Origin: CAYLJO01 sp964383905
Lineage (GTDB): Bacteria; Acidobacteriota; Blastocatellia; Pyrinomonadales; Pyrinomonadaceae
DNA length: 30,464 nt
Assembly (NCBI GenBank): GCA_964383905.1
Contig: CAYLJO010000054.1
Span: 1-30,464, forward strand
Reading direction: 5' to 3'
Made by a program: the position numbers and the translations under genes. The notes beneath the pieces were generated by a model that had not been told where the DNA came from, searched no databases, and saw only the letters and a program-made list of their open reading frames with translations. Of this stretch, positions 21,846 to 29,827 are shown piece by piece; within the stretch, counting starts at the first letter, position 1; the number at the start of each line of letters is the position of its first letter.

Positions 21846-23879
21846 ATGCCGAAGCGAAAGAGAAATGTGACGCCGCGCGTTCGTGTCGGGGTGGACACGG
21901 GCGGGACATTCACGGATTTCGTGTTTCAGGGGGGCGAGGGCTTGCAAATCTTCAAGCTCGCCTCCACGCCCGCCGATCCCTCCCTGGCGATTATCGAGGG
22001 CTTGAAGCGCATCGCAGGTCTCACGGGCGCAAGGGTTCGCGACATCGAGGTCGTTCACGGGACGACGGTCGGAACCAATGCGCTGCTCGAACGCCGCGGC
22101 GCCCGCACGGCACTGGTGACTACCGCGGGCTTTGAAGATCTGCTTGCCATTGGGCGGCAGGCCAGGCCAGCGCTCTATGATCTCAATGCCGTGCGTCCCG
22201 CCCCACTTGTTCCCGACGGATTACGATTCGGCGTGCGCGAGCGGGTCACGGCGTTCGGCGAGATTTTAGAAGAACCGGATGAGCGTGCGCTCGCGACGCT
22301 GGTCAATGGCTTAAGAAGAGCGCGCGTCGAATCAATCGCTATCTCGCTGCTCTTCTCCTTCGTTCACCCGGAGCATGAGCGGCGCATCGCCCGCGCGCTA
22401 GCGCCGCTCGGTGTGCCACTCTCCATCTCACACAAAATCCTTCCCGAATACCGCGAATACGAGCGCACTTCGACAATCGCAATCAACGCTTACCTGCAGC
22501 CGTTGATGAGCGCGTACCTCAATCGCCTCAAAACTCATGCGCCCAGCCTGCGCGTAATGCAATCTTCGGGCGGAAGCATCTCTGCCGCGGTCGCCTCCGC
22601 CGAGCCTGTGCGTACAATTCTTTCAGGCCCGACGGGCGGAGTGGCCGGAGCGCTACGCGCCGCGCGAGCCATTAACGTCGAGAACATCATCACCTTCGAC
22701 ATGGGCGGCACGTCAACCGATGTGGCGCTTTGCGACCGCGAGGGGATGCGCATGACGAATGAAGCGACGGTGGCTGGTCTGCCCGTCGCCATTTCGATGA
22801 TGGCGATACACACCGTAGGGGCGGGCGGTGGCTCGATTGCGCGCGTTGACGAAGGCGGTTCATTGCGCGTCGGGCCGGAATCGGCGGGGGCAGACCCCGG
22901 TCCGGCCTGCTACGGCCGCTCGCTGCTTCCCACTGTGACAGATGCGCATCTGGTGCTCGGCCATTTTGTTGGCGCGGGGCTTTTGGGCGGCGAGTGGAAG
23001 CTTGACGAAGAGCGGGCGCGAGAAGCTCTCGCCAATCTGGCGCGAGAGATGAGCGCGGCGGCCGGCCGGCGGGTCGGCACTGAGGAGGCGGCGCGCGGCG
23101 TGCTGAGCGTTGTGAACGTCGAAATGGAACGTGCGCTTCGCACCATCTCGGTCGAGCGTGGTTATGACCCACGCGAGTTTGCGTTAATACCATTCGGCGG
23201 CGCGGGCGGGCTGCATGCCGTCGAATTGGCGCGCGCTTTACGCATCCCGCAGATCATTGCGCCGCCGGACGCAGGCGCGCTGTCGGCCCTGGGCGCGCTC
23301 GCCAGCGAAGTAGTTAAGGATTGGGGGCGCACTGTCATGCTGGATGCAACGGGCGACAACCACGCCCGTATCGAGCGCGCCTTCCGCGAAATGGAAAGCA
23401 CGGCCCGCGCCGTGCTCAAGCGCGAAGGCTTTGTTGACGCGCGACAGCGGCACGAAAGAAGGCTCGCCGTGCGCTACAAAGGACAATCGTTTGAGCTGGA
23501 GATCGGTTGGAATCATGGACATGACGTGGCCGGAATTTTCCATCGCGCGCACCGCACACGCTACGGTTACGCGCAGGAGGCAAACATCGTCGAGATCGTG
23601 AGCTTACGTCTTCGTTCGACCGGCATTGTCGGAGAACTGAAGACTAAGCGGGCCGAGGGTGTGGCCGGCAAGAGAGCGCTTGCGCAGCCGCACGACTATG
23701 CGAGGGTCTATTTCACGAATCGCGAGACAAGCGCCGCCATCTACCGGCGTGAAGAGCTAAGGCCGGGCGCGCATCTTCGCTCACCGTGCATCATTACCGA
23801 ATATTCCTCGACGACGCTCGTCCCACCGGGTGCACGTGCTTCGTTGGACCAACACGGAAATTTGATTATCAAGCCATGA
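21846..23879 (+). CDS. Hydantoinase/5-oxoprolinase family subunit A
   Basis: Large ATP-using amidohydrolase subunit (HyuA/OplA family), 677 residues. N-terminal acetate-kinase-like ATPase fold: VGVDTGGTFTDFVFQ (14-28), then VVHGTTVGTNALLERRGA. The second ATPase half has ILSGPTGGVAGALRA and FDMGGTSTDVALC. GGAGGLHAVELARAL is the adenosine-side motif. The C-terminal region ends in EYSSTTLVPPGARASLD, as in characterised members. With subunit B it hydrolyses cyclic amides such as hydantoins, 5-oxoproline or related lactams; the exact substrate cannot be read from sequence. The stop overlaps the next ATG (ATGA). There is no strong ribosome site before the ATG at 21846, so coupling to the upstream gene is likely. 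Confidence 0.92.
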   Translation: MPKRKRNVTPRVRVGVDTGGTFTDFVFQGGEGLQIFKLASTPADPSLAIIEGLKRIAGLTGARVRDIEVVHGTTVGTNALLERRGARTALVTTAGFEDLLAIGRQARPALYDLNAVRPAPLVPDGLRFGVRERVTAFGEILEEPDERALATLVNGLRRARVESIAISLLFSFVHPEHERRIARALAPLGVPLSISHKILPEYREYERTSTIAINAYLQPLMSAYLNRLKTHAPSLRVMQSSGGSISAAVASAEPVRTILSGPTGGVAGALRAARAINVENIITFDMGGTSTDVALCDREGMRMTNEATVAGLPVAISMMAIHTVGAGGGSIARVDEGGSLRVGPESAGADPGPACYGRSLLPTVTDAHLVLGHFVGAGLLGGEWKLDEERAREALANLAREMSAAAGRRVGTEEAARGVLSVVNVEMERALRTISVERGYDPREFALIPFGGAGGLHAVELARALRIPQIIAPPDAGALSALGALASEVVKDWGRTVMLDATGDNHARIERAFREMESTARAVLKREGFVDARQRHERRLAVRYKGQSFELEIGWNHGHDVAGIFHRAHRTRYGYAQEANIVEIVSLRLRSTGIVGELKTKRAEGVAGKRALAQPHDYARVYFTNRETSAAIYRREELRPGAHLRSPCIITEYSSTTLVPPGARASLDQHGNLIIKP

Positions 23880-25546
23880 AGCGAAGCCGGCATACACGGA
23901 AGGGCGGTAAACGAGCGCGCAGCTTTGATCCGACGACGCTGGAGATCTATCGGGCACTTTATACTTCCGTAGCGGAAGAGATGGGCATCGCGCTCCGGCG
24001 CACGGCATTCTCGCCGAATATTAAGGAGCGGCGTGACTACTCTTGCGCCGTTTTTAACGCCGGCGGCCGAGTCATCGCGCAGGGCGACCATATGCCTGTG
24101 CACCTCGGATCGATGCCGATGGCGGTCGCCTCGGCGCTCGCCGAGGTTGAGCTTGCGCCCGGCGACGTTGTAGCCCTCAACGATCCATTCACGGGCGGCA
24201 CACACTTACCGGACGTTACGCTTGTCGCCGGAGTCTTTGCCGAGGCGCGGCGACATAGTGTTATTTCCCTGCGTCGCCGCGGCTCCGTGTCGCCACGCCC
24301 CCGGCTCGCCCGCTCGCCGCGCCTGCTTTTCTATGTTGCCAATCGCGCGCATCATGCGGACATCGGCGGGGCGACGCCGGGCTCAATGGGGATGGCGACA
24401 GATGTGTACGGTGAAGGGGTGCGGATTCCGCCCGTACGTATTGTGCGCCGCGGCGAAGTATCTGAAGATTTGATGCGGCTGCTGCTGGCGAATGTACGAG
24501 GCTCGGTTGAGCGCCGGGCGGATTTCGAGGCGCAGATTGGAGCTTTGAAAACCGGCGGGGCGCGTCTGCTTGAGATTATTGAGCGGCGCGGGGCCAGGGA
24601 TGCGCTTGAGTATGCGGATCACCTGATCGCGTATTCCGCACGCATCATGCGAAGCGCGATCCGCGAGATTCCGAACGGGGAATATCAGGCGGAAGATGTG
24701 CTCGATGATGACGGCGTAACCGGGGAGGCGGTGTTGATACGTGTGCGCATCACGATCAGCGGTGAACGAGCGCACATCGATTTTAGTGGCAGCTCACCGC
24801 AGGTGACGGGCGCGATTAATGCCGTCGAGGCGATTACCGTTTCCGCCGTGTCATATGTTTTCCGCTGCCTCGTCGGCGGCGAAGTGCCGGCAAGCGCAGG
24901 ATTGATGGAGCCGGTCGAAGTCGTCGCGCCCCGCGGCACCATAATTAACGCTGTTCATCCAGCATCGGTCGCGGGTGGAAACGTGGAAACATCGCAGCGC
25001 GTTGTCGATGTATTATTCAAGGCGTTGGCTGAGGCGTTGCCCGGAAAAATTCCGGCGGCCAGTCAAGGCACGATGAACAACCTGACCATTGGCGGTATTG
25101 ATCCACGCACGGGCGCAGAGTTCGCATACTACGAGACCGTCGCGGGCGGCATGGGAGCGCGTCCGCACCTCGACGGGATGAGCGCGGTTCATACGCATAT
25201 GACGAACAGCTTGAATACGCCCGCCGAAGCGCTTGAATACGCTTACCCGCTGCGTGTGCGCTCCTATCGCATTCGCAAAAACTCTGGCGGGAAAGGAAAG
25301 CGGCGAGGCGGCGACGGTGTGGTGCGCGAGATAGAAACGCTTGTGCCGGCGCGCATGTCACTCCTCGCTGACCGCAGGAAAACTGCGCCTTATGGGCTAC
25401 ATGGTGGAGAGGACGGAAAAGCCGGGCGCGACGCCATCATTAAACAGGGCGGCTCGCGCGCCATTGCGGCCAAAGGAAGCTGGCAACTGTCGGCCGGCGA
25501 CCGCGTGCGGATCGAAACACCGGGCGGGGGCGGCTACGGCGACTGA
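23876..25546 (+). CDS. Hydantoinase/5-oxoprolinase family subunit B with an in-frame repeat insertion
   Basis: Partner of subunit A, 556 residues. Conserved parts are RRTAFSPNIKERRDYSCAVF (41-60), DHMPVHLGSMP (71-81), LNDPFTGGTHLPDVTL (101-116), VANRAHHADIGGATPGSMG (154-172) and the Gly-rich end GGGGYGD. The frame is open to 23786, but the ATG at 23876 overlaps the subunit A stop and gives the right N-terminus. Residues about 126-149 (HSVISLRRRGSVSPRPRL and onward) are a basic, low-complexity segment between VFAEA and LFYVANRAHH. Related proteins usually have only a few residues there. The segment is encoded by an octamer tandem (24267-24322). The downstream frame is intact, so the enzyme may still be functional. 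Confidence 0.9.
   Translation: MKRSRHTRKGGKRARSFDPTTLEIYRALYTSVAEEMGIALRRTAFSPNIKERRDYSCAVFNAGGRVIAQGDHMPVHLGSMPMAVASALAEVELAPGDVVALNDPFTGGTHLPDVTLVAGVFAEARRHSVISLRRRGSVSPRPRLARSPRLLFYVANRAHHADIGGATPGSMGMATDVYGEGVRIPPVRIVRRGEVSEDLMRLLLANVRGSVERRADFEAQIGALKTGGARLLEIIERRGARDALEYADHLIAYSARIMRSAIREIPNGEYQAEDVLDDDGVTGEAVLIRVRITISGERAHIDFSGSSPQVTGAINAVEAITVSAVSYVFRCLVGGEVPASAGLMEPVEVVAPRGTIINAVHPASVAGGNVETSQRVVDVLFKALAEALPGKIPAASQGTMNNLTIGGIDPRTGAEFAYYETVAGGMGARPHLDGMSAVHTHMTNSLNTPAEALEYAYPLRVRSYRIRKNSGGKGKRRGGDGVVREIETLVPARMSLLADRRKTAPYGLHGGEDGKAGRDAIIKQGGSRAIAAKGSWQLSAGDRVRIETPGGGGYGD
24267..24322. repeat. Octamer tandem, consensus close to CNCCGCGT, inside subunit B gene
   Basis: Seven consecutive imperfect octamers: CCCTGCGT, CGCCGCGG, CTCCGTGT, CGCCACGC, CCCCGGCT, CGCCCGCT, CGCCGCGC. 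C is invariant at positions 1 and 3. The array accounts for most of the extra Arg/Ser/Pro-rich segment of the protein. It looks like an insertion kept in frame. Confidence 0.65.
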
Positions 25547-25599
25547 AACACTTGTTCATTTGACCGTCGAACCGATAAATAAGTGCTAAAATAAGTTTC

Positions 25600-27261
25600 A
25601 TGCGCGTGACCATCGGACAAATAAATACGACGAACGGCGATTTCGAGAGCAACACAGCAAGCATCTTGCGGGCCATCGAGCAGGCGAAGCAGGATCGCGC
25701 CGATCTTGTCGTACTGCCAGAGGTAGCCATACAGGGGTACACATCTTTCGACTGGTTTCTTGACCGCGACGTGGCACGCTCTGTCTTGGAGCCGCTCGAC
25801 AAAATCATTGCGGCGACGGACGGGCTGACGGCCGTGGTCGGCACGGCGCGACCAAACGATCAGCCGCTGGGCCGCCGGCTCTACAACTCGGCGGCGGTGA
25901 TTCGTAACCGGAAGCTGCTGGGCTTTGCCGACAAGTCACTGCTGCCGGAATACGACGTGTTCGATGACCCGCGCTACTTCGAACCGGCCCATGAGCGCCA
26001 TCTTTTCCGATTGAAGGACGCGAGCCTCGGCGTGGCCGTGTGCGAGGATATGTGGAACGACAAGAGCTTCTGGAAAGAGCGGCTTTACACGAACGATCCG
26101 GCCGACGAATTGATCGAGCTGGGGGCGAGTGTGCTGGTTTCGATCAACGCCTCGCCTTTCAATAAAGGTAAGATGGGCCAGCGCTGCTCAATGGTCTCTC
26201 ACCGCGCGAAAGCGGCGGGCCTTCCCATCGTATTCGTCAATCTGGTCGGCGGCAACGACGGAATCATTTTCGACGGGGCCAGCATCGTCGCGGATTGTAA
26301 GGGCGAGATAATACTACAGGCGCCGCCCTTTGAGGAATTCTTCGGCACGGTTGACCTCGATTGCGGGGTGGCGGATGAACGCTGCCTGCCCGGCGACGAC
26401 ATCGAAACAGTTCGCCACGCACTGGTCCTCGGCATACGCGACTACGCGCACAAGAACCGCTTCACGAGCGCGGTGCTGGGACTGTCCGGTGGAATTGATT
26501 CGGCCGTGGTGGCTACGCTGGCTTGCGAAGCACTCGGGTCGGAGAACGTGCTGGCGGTGATGATGCCGTCGCCTTTCTCATCGCGCGGTAGCATTGACGA
26601 TTCGGTGGAACTCGGTCGCCGCCTCGGCATGAAGACCATCGAGCACCCGATCACGGCGGCCTTCGATACTCTCTCGAAAGAACTCGGCCTCAGCAGACCG
26701 GACAGGGGCGGCGCATCACTCGCCGCGGAGAACCTACAGTCACGTTTGCGCGGTAATATCCTGATGACAATCAGTAACGCCGAAGGTCGCCTTTTGCTCT
26801 CCACCGGAAACAAATCAGAACTCGCGCTCGGCTACTGCACGCTCTACGGCGACACGAACGGCGGGCTTGCCGTTATCGGAGATCTTTTGAAGACGGAAGT
26901 ATACGCGTTGGCGCGGCACTACAACCGCGAGGGCGAGGTTATCCCGCCCGCCATCATCGACAAGCGACCGTCTGCCGAACTCGCGCCGGGACAGTTTGAC
27001 GATCAATCGCTCCCGCCGTACGACAAGATTGATCCGATCCTTAAACTTTACTTTGAACAGAAAGCGACGCCCGAAGAGATCATCACCGCCGGGCACGAAC
27101 CTGAGCTCGTCTACGATTTATTGAACCGGGTGGAAGCGCCCGCCAATGAATTCAAGCGCCGCCAACTGCCGCCTACGCTGATTATCTCAAGGCATGCGAT
27201 CGGCATCGGTCGCCGCCGCCCCGTCACGCACCACTACCGCCGGCATCCGCCTCAGAAATGA
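25600..27261 (+). CDS. nadE: Glutamine-dependent NAD+ synthetase
   Basis: Last step of NAD biosynthesis: deamido-NAD+ plus ATP and glutamine to NAD+. 553 residues. The N-terminal nitrilase-type glutaminase domain carries the Glu-Lys-Cys triad: E41 (LPEVAIQGY), K112 (DKSLLPEYDVFDD) and C148 (VAVCEDMW). The C-terminal synthetase domain starts near 270 and has the ATP pyrophosphatase P-loop LSGGIDS (295-301), STGNKSELALGYCTLYGD and IDKRPSAELAPGQFDDQSLP. The length and two-domain layout are normal for bacterial glutamine-dependent enzymes. The ATG at 25600 lies 53 bases after the subunit B stop with a weak ribosome site (AATAAG). A strong terminator follows about 265 bases downstream. Confidence 0.97.
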   Translation: MRVTIGQINTTNGDFESNTASILRAIEQAKQDRADLVVLPEVAIQGYTSFDWFLDRDVARSVLEPLDKIIAATDGLTAVVGTARPNDQPLGRRLYNSAAVIRNRKLLGFADKSLLPEYDVFDDPRYFEPAHERHLFRLKDASLGVAVCEDMWNDKSFWKERLYTNDPADELIELGASVLVSINASPFNKGKMGQRCSMVSHRAKAAGLPIVFVNLVGGNDGIIFDGASIVADCKGEIILQAPPFEEFFGTVDLDCGVADERCLPGDDIETVRHALVLGIRDYAHKNRFTSAVLGLSGGIDSAVVATLACEALGSENVLAVMMPSPFSSRGSIDDSVELGRRLGMKTIEHPITAAFDTLSKELGLSRPDRGGASLAAENLQSRLRGNILMTISNAEGRLLLSTGNKSELALGYCTLYGDTNGGLAVIGDLLKTEVYALARHYNREGEVIPPAIIDKRPSAELAPGQFDDQSLPPYDKIDPILKLYFEQKATPEEIITAGHEPELVYDLLNRVEAPANEFKRRQLPPTLIISRHAIGIGRRRPVTHHYRRHPPQK

Positions 27262-27491
27262 ATTCTGCTTCCCGACCCATAGGAGTCATCCGCCAGCTTA
27301 AGGGTTTAACACTTTTCTGTAAGCTTCCTTTTCGGTTAACCCACAAACCAAATCGTAGGGTTGATCCCCTGACTTCAAGTATCCCTTTAACCTTTGCGCT
27401 GCCGCGCAGCACTGTAAGCGCAATCATGTGCAATGTTTCTATAAAGGCCGGCCGCGCATCTTCTGTGGCACAAGACTTGATGTAGGAAGAG

Positions 27492-27521
27492 AGTGTCGAC
27501 GTAATATAAATGATCGACACT
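27492..27521 (+). other. Hairpin upstream of the nadE terminator
   Basis: AGTGTCGA (27492-27499) and TCGACACT (27514-27521) are exact reverse complements with a 14-base AT-rich loop. It is placed 4 bases before the terminator stem. Confidence 0.5.
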
Positions 27522-27525
27522 AATT

Positions 27526-27569
27526 GAGGGGCCCATTGTGAAGGGGAGAGCACAATGGGTCCCTCTTTT
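27526..27569 (+). terminator. Rho-independent terminator after nadE
   Basis: GAGGGGCCCATTGTG (27526-27540) pairs with CACAATGGGTCCCTC (27551-27565), a 15-bp stem with one G-T pair and a 10-base loop, followed by TTTT. It is the strongest terminator in the window. It lies 265 bases after nadE, so it may end the nadE transcript or an unannotated RNA. Confidence 0.8.
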
Positions 27570-27741
27570 GGGACCTGGCTTGAGCATGCTTGACTTGAGT
27601 GAAAGGAAGAAGGCAAGGTGAACCACAGAGGTCAAGCTTAAGGAAATCAGAATAGATGGTAGCAGCTCCCTTCTGATTGATCATGACTTCCGCGTAGCTA
27701 CGAGCGCCAATCGCCCTGGATTAAATTGATATAGCCTTTTA

Positions 27742-28635
27742 TTATGTGGCGTAGCGTGCGTAAACCGTCTTCACCTTTTCCAGAAAATCGCGGCGGTTCA
27801 CGATATAGTAAAGCTTCACTGCGCCCTCGCCGCCGGTGAGGTGCTCGACCAGTTTCTCCAGCACATCGAATTGATCGCGTTCGGTAATGCCCTGCGCGTT
27901 CAGATGCCCGCTGTAACGCAGACGGCGAACAAGCTCGGTGAGCGTGAGGCGGCCTTCGAGAGTGCGTCCGCCGTGTTTGTGCGAGCGGCTGACGAGGTAT
28001 TGTACAAGTAATGCGTCATTGTAGAGCGCTGGCGCGAGAAAGAGGCGCACCCCGTCACGCTCCCATCCTTCTTCGAGACGCTGCGAACGTCGGACGGCGC
28101 GCAAATCTCCAAAGACTTCAGCCCAGTCGGTCTTCGGCTCCTGCCTCTCCAGAAATGCGCGAGTAGCTTCGATCAGCCACTCATCACTTTCGAAATCAAG
28201 AGTGCGACCGAGTGTATCGAGCCACTCGAAAAAGAGCGCGCGGCGGTCAAATTTGGTCTCGATGACCTGAAATTGTTCTTCTGATTTGGGGAGCGATTTT
28301 ACGAGCGCGCGCCGCGCCGCGTCGGTCGTCTTGCCACCTTCAATGCGATAGGTGTCGAAACGCGCTTGCCAGCGCTTCGCCGAATTGCAGTAAGGGCAAT
28401 GCGGGTTCTTTTCGTCGCTGTCGAAGTATGGCCGCGTGGCCTGCGGCGCAGTCAGCTCCTGCACCGTCGGCGCGTGACGTTTGATTTCGGAATAGGCTGT
28501 GCGCGGCGCAAGACTCAGTTGTTTGGTAAAAATGTCAAAGATGCAGGCCAGGCATACGTGCGTTGTGTATTCTGTGACGGTACCGGGCGGAAACTCGCTG
28601 AAATCAGGCTCGAATTTTTTGGCGGAGGCGGGCAT
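27742..28635 (-). CDS. Unrecognised protein with two CxxC pairs, downstream of ttcA
   Basis: 297 residues, family not recognised. The N-terminal part has HVCLACIFDIFTKQL (C28, C31) and NPHCPYCNSAKRW (C80, C83). Together they could make one zinc or Fe-S site with a 48-residue insert. The rest is soluble and mostly helical: WLDTLGRTLDFESDEWLIEA, a Glu/Arg-rich centre, and a C-terminal part (LTLTELVRRLRYSGHLNAQG, VKLYYIVNRRDFLEKVKT). No signal peptide or membrane segment is visible. It starts 8 bases after the ttcA stop on the same strand, so they form an operon and perhaps share a pathway. Length and composition look like a real, intact gene. Confidence 0.75.
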   Translation of the reverse strand: MPASAKKFEPDFSEFPPGTVTEYTTHVCLACIFDIFTKQLSLAPRTAYSEIKRHAPTVQELTAPQATRPYFDSDEKNPHCPYCNSAKRWQARFDTYRIEGGKTTDAARRALVKSLPKSEEQFQVIETKFDRRALFFEWLDTLGRTLDFESDEWLIEATRAFLERQEPKTDWAEVFGDLRAVRRSQRLEEGWERDGVRLFLAPALYNDALLVQYLVSRSHKHGGRTLEGRLTLTELVRRLRYSGHLNAQGITERDQFDVLEKLVEHLTGGEGAVKLYYIVNRRDFLEKVKTVYARYAT

Positions 28636-28643
28636 CTCAGTTT

Positions 28644-29498
28644 TTAGGCGAGCGAAACCAGCGCCGGGCCGGCGATGACGCCCGTATGGCCGACGGCCAG
28701 GTCTAGTTCCGCTTCAACGTCGCCGACGCCCGGCGCGAGACTCTTGAAGTCGAAGAGGTTTGGGTCGAGCAGATGAGACGGCACGGCGTTGCCGAGCGCC
28801 GTCAACATCGAGCTGCGTATATTCGGTATCTCCCTTTCCAGTTCCGCGATCAGGCGTTTCATGCGGGCCCGCTTCAGGTCTGCTTGCGAGCCGCAAAGGT
28901 CGCACGGGATGATCGGGAAATTCCTGGTGGCGGCAAACTCCGCGACCTCCGATTCACGACAATAAGCGAGAGGCCGGATCACGGTGTTGCGCCCGTCATT
29001 CGAGCGCAGGATCGGCGGCATCGCTTTGAGCGTGCCGATAAAGAAAAGGTTTAACAGGAACGTCGTAATGATGTCATCGGCATGATGGCCCAGCGCGATC
29101 TTGGTGCATTTTTCTTCAACGGCTACCTGGTAGAGAATGCCGCGCCGCAGCCGCGAGCAGACGGAGCAATATGTCTTGCCCTCCGGCACGAGCCGCTTCA
29201 CAATCGAGTATGTATCACGCTCTACGATGCGGTAAGGCACGCCGGTGCTCTGCAAATATTCGGGCAGAACATGCTCTGGAAAATTCGGCTGCTTCTGGTC
29301 AAGATTGACGGCAAGCAAATCAAAGCGGACGGGCGCGCGCTGGCGTACGTCCATTAAGAGATCGAGCAGGGTGTGGCTGTCCTTGCCGCCGGACAGGCAG
29401 ACCATCACGCGGTCGCCGTCTTCGATCATCCCGAAATCCTTGATCGCTTCGCCCATGCGCCGAAGCAGCTTAGTCCTTATTTTGCTCTCCACAAACAT
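28644..29498 (-). CDS. ttcA: tRNA 2-thiocytidine biosynthesis protein TtcA
   Basis: ATP pyrophosphatase family enzyme that thiolates cytidine 32 in some tRNAs, using an Fe-S cluster. 284 residues from the ATG at 29498. The P-loop is CLSGGKDS (34-41). The cluster cysteines are TYCSVCSRLRRG (C111 and C114) and C199 in PIIPCDLCGSQ. ALGHHADD, RPLAYCRESEVAEFA and MLTALGNAVPSHLLD are typical TtcA elements. The frame opens at a TTG at 29585, but the ATG was chosen because the protein then begins like known TtcA (KIRTKLLRRMGEAIKDF). GGGAGG lies 14 bases upstream of that ATG, slightly long. A later GTG at 29492 is possible. Confidence 0.9.
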   Translation of the reverse strand: MFVESKIRTKLLRRMGEAIKDFGMIEDGDRVMVCLSGGKDSHTLLDLLMDVRQRAPVRFDLLAVNLDQKQPNFPEHVLPEYLQSTGVPYRIVERDTYSIVKRLVPEGKTYCSVCSRLRRGILYQVAVEEKCTKIALGHHADDIITTFLLNLFFIGTLKAMPPILRSNDGRNTVIRPLAYCRESEVAEFAATRNFPIIPCDLCGSQADLKRARMKRLIAELEREIPNIRSSMLTALGNAVPSHLLDPNLFDFKSLAPGVGDVEAELDLAVGHTGVIAGPALVSLA

Positions 29499-29650
29499 CC
29501 CGGACTTATATTCCTCCCGAGGATCTTTGCTATCAGCATGCCATGTCCGGCGTGTAATTGACAACGCGCCAACGCCTGAATTCAAAAGATATTATTTCCT
29601 CTTCAGCGTTTAAACGCTGGACACACTGGCGACGTTTATTTATCATGGGG

Positions 29651-29719
29651 GACGCTTTCACCCAAAGCGTCTGCTGCGCTTACAAGCAGATGCGACAGTT
29701 TTGGCTAGCATCGCAGCTA
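29651..29719. other. Cluster of short hairpins between ttcA and bactofilin
   Basis: GACGCTTT (29651-29658) with AAAGCGTC (29664-29671) gives a perfect 8-bp stem with a 5-base loop. CTGCT/AGCAG overlaps its right side. GCTAGC repeated around ATCGCA follows near 29704-29721 and is trailed by TTTT. They could be leader or terminator structures between divergent genes. Confidence 0.35.
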
Positions 29720-29827
29720 GCTTTTACCTAACTTGTGCACGGCTCGCGCGCCGTTTACGTTGACTCTACCGACACCTTCGGCACCTGTTGAATCAACGCC
29801 TCGCGGCACTCAGAGCGGAGGTTTAAT

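Larger units (their letters stand above)
27262..27741. other. Intergenic region between nadE and the minus-strand pair
   Basis: 480 bases without a convincing gene. It has two successive hairpins, one at 27492-27521 and the strong terminator at 27526-27569. The 230 bases between nadE and the first hairpin show no coding frame with a ribosome site; a small RNA or long 3' untranslated region is conceivable. The part after the terminator has nothing recognisable. Confidence 0.45.

Noticed and set aside
22690..23193. Minus-strand open frame inside hydantoinase subunit A
   Set aside because: The Arg/Pro/Ser-rich shadow lies over conserved HyuA motifs.
24230..24340. Double frameshift in hydantoinase subunit B
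   Set aside because: The flanking motifs are in the same frame and the extra residues are explained by the octamer array, so an insertion is simpler.
20333..27601. Similar 19-base strings at 20333 and 27583 (AGCATG-TTTAACTTGAGTG-like)
   Set aside because: Two mismatches in 19 bases are expected a few times by chance in a window of this size; no other copy was seen.
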